A model generated the notes under the pieces. It worked only from the letters and a program-made list of their open reading frames with translations, was not told the origin of the DNA and ran no database searches. This document shows positions 62,601-64,000 of a stretch of DNA of 64,000 nt, one piece after another. Source of the DNA: Dillenia suffruticosa (Eukaryota; Streptophyta; Magnoliopsida; Dilleniales; Dilleniaceae); NCBI GenBank assembly GCA_033439265.1, contig JAVTVX010000020.1, positions 18,742,001 to 18,806,000 of the forward strand. The letters are read 5' to 3'. A program made the position numbers and the translations under genes. Positions within the stretch are counted from its first letter, which is position 1, and every line of letters begins with the position of its first letter.

Positions 62601-63566
62601 TGAGATTGGAAGTGTCTCCTAGCATCTAAAGAAAATTATATGAAGCCTACAAATGGGCAGTATTTATTACGTTATATTTTGTATGTGAGACTGGAAGTGT
62701 GTCTCCTAGCATCTAAAAAATTATTGGATATGCTAGTAATAGTGTTTTCTTGACAGTCTTATACCCACCAATATAAAAATAAACAGATATTGCCAAGTGT
62801 TTTGGTGCAGTTTCGTATCTACAGGTACTTTTTGAAATTTGTGATGACAATTATCGATACTTATTATGCATCTGCTTATGCTGTCTGGGTCCCAGTTTAA
62901 CATGTATTTTCTTAATGTTTGTTGCAGGTGAGTTCGGGCAAGAAAGTGAATATGATATTTCTATTCTTTCTCCTGCGGAAGCTCATCCTTCCATTTTATT
63001 CTTTTACCCTTTTCTGTATTATACTCCCACTAACCATGTTCCTACCAGAAGCTCAATTGCCAGCTTGGGTAGTTTGTTACATCCCTGGTGTTATGTCCAT
63101 TTTAAATATCCTTCCTGCCCCACAGTCAGTCCCATTCATTGTTCCTTACCTTCTCTTTGAAAACACCATGTCCGTGACCAAATTCAATGCCATGATATCA
63201 GGACTTTTCAAATTTGGAAGTTCATACGAGTGGATAGTAACAAAGAAAACAGGGAGATCATCAGAGGCTGACCTCATTTCCTACTCAGAGAAGGAATCTG
63301 GACCGCTACTTGAGAGCACAAATTTTCATAAATCATCATCAGATTCAGGCCTTGCTGAGCTGAACAAGTTAGAAATGACCAAGAAAGGTGGGAAAAGAAA
63401 AAGAAATCGATTATATAGGAAAGAACTAGCTCTTGCAATTATATTGCTAAGTGCCTCAGTAAGAAGCCTGTTGTCTGCCCAAGGAATTCACTTCTACTTC
63501 CTTCTATTTCAAGGTATCACATTCCTAGTTGTTGGTCTTGATTTGATTGGAGAGCAAGTAAGTTGA
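56683..63566 (+). CDS. CSLC6: Cellulose synthase-like C glucan synthase
   Basis: Five coding exons: 56683-57414, 60272-60580, 60780-61070, 61158-61271 and 62928-63566, all GT-AG, giving 694 aa, close to the family's usual length. It begins [17 protein letters not shown] proteins are Golgi membrane GT2 enzymes that polymerise UDP-glucose into the beta-1,4-glucan backbone of xyloglucan. Membrane segments are at about 118-138 and 183-204 before the catalytic domain, and about 493-519, 529-549, 650-668 and 671-690 after it. Catalytic signature: D269/D270 (LDDSDD), D329-S-D331, TVEDMD with D423/D425, and Q459-Q-H-R462-W463 (QxxRW), all intact. The C-terminal [20 protein letters not shown] block is typical of CSLC. 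Intron 1 is 2.9 kb. CSLC6 rather than CSLC4, 5, 8 or 12 is chosen mainly from the bHLH62 neighbour. Confidence 0.93.
62543..62715 (+). repeat. 85-bp tandem duplication in CSLC intron 4
   Basis: Two adjacent copies start AAAGAAAATTGTACGAAGCC (62543) and AAAGAAAATTATATGAAGCC (62628). Both contain TATTTATTACGTTATATTTT and end in TCTCCTAGCATCTAAA. Few differences are visible, so the duplication is recent. Confidence 0.9.
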
Positions 63567-64000
63567 TTATAGGTACAATTTTGCTGAGGAAAACTTACCC
63601 TAGAGATTTTACTTTGGGTGGAAACTCAAGACTGCTTGGTGTGTTCAAACCAATTACCAAGAGCCTAATATTCCTGGTCTTCACTGTTTGTAAAGTCGTG
63701 ATGATTCTCGGCTCCAAAAGATGAAGCAAATCATCATGTTCATTGGACTGTTTTTTGTTTATATCTAATTGCTACTCCTTCTTTAGAAAAAGCTGGTCTA
63801 TAGCTTCTGTCCTTCTGTTCCATGAGCGGAAATGAGGTTATCAGGTTATCGTAGCTAGAAATGGGAGGAGACATTGGAAAAACTGTGTGGTCAGAAAAGG
63901 GCAGATGATGGTGGGGATGGTGATCGAAATGGACTCACTGCCCCGGACATGTTAATTTCTGGTTATACTGTTGTATAATTTATCCCTCGCATCAATTGGT
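63567..64000 (+). other. 3' untranslated region and flank of the CSLC gene
   Basis: Follows the stop codon at 63564-63566. The end of the transcript was not located. Confidence 0.5.

Noticed and set aside
1-64000. CRISPR arrays, rRNA genes or intact tRNA genes
   Set aside because: No regularly spaced direct repeats of CRISPR type, no rRNA-like sequence, and only decayed tRNA-like boxes inside SINEs were seen. The sequence is plant nuclear DNA.

Overview
The window is nuclear DNA of a flowering plant, most likely a eudicot. It is AT-rich, has two multi-exon genes with GT-AG introns, and is otherwise packed with nested plant transposable elements. The two genes, both on the + strand, are a bHLH transcription factor of the bHLH62/49/78 group (38442-40944, 8 coding exons, 598 aa) and a cellulose synthase-like C (CSLC) glucan synthase (56683-63566, 5 coding exons, 694 aa). 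From memory, the Arabidopsis counterparts bHLH62 (At3g07340) and CSLC6 (At3g07330) are also immediate neighbours, so the pair looks like conserved microsynteny pushed apart by about 15.7 kb of mobile DNA.

Region 1-20 kb is a transposon nest. It holds a short SINE; a decayed hAT transposon (1152-4866, 8-bp target duplication); a 5'-truncated L1-type LINE carrying RNase H (5733-8094, 12-bp duplication); a non-autonomous CACTA element beside it (8118-10146, 3-bp duplication); a palindromic hairpin; a TIR element (about 12479-17050, 9-bp flanking repeat) into which a second, better preserved hAT copy of the same family inserted in opposite orientation (13149-16669, 8-bp duplication); and a heavily mutated RTE-type LINE (about 18390-19781).

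Region 20-35 kb holds a foldback repeat, a SINE with a perfect 14-bp duplication, a 3.5-kb element with inverted ends (22300-25826), and a complete but coding-dead Ty1/copia retrotransposon (27483-34479). Its two 495-bp LTRs differ at only about 13 positions.

Region 35-64 kb carries the genes. Each has a SINE of the same family, in the same orientation, about 0.9 kb upstream of its start codon. Between the genes lies the most unusual object of the window: a head-to-head inverted duplication of CACTA transposase-region sequence, with arms of about 2.6 kb around a spacer of about 70 bp (46905-52165). One arm ends in an intact CACTA terminus at 52769, and a 335-bp hAT MITE (52795-53129) sits 25 bp further on. 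Such a structure could give long double-stranded RNA if read through.

All element boundaries, target duplications and exon borders were read by eye. Family assignments come from recognised motifs, not from database searches.
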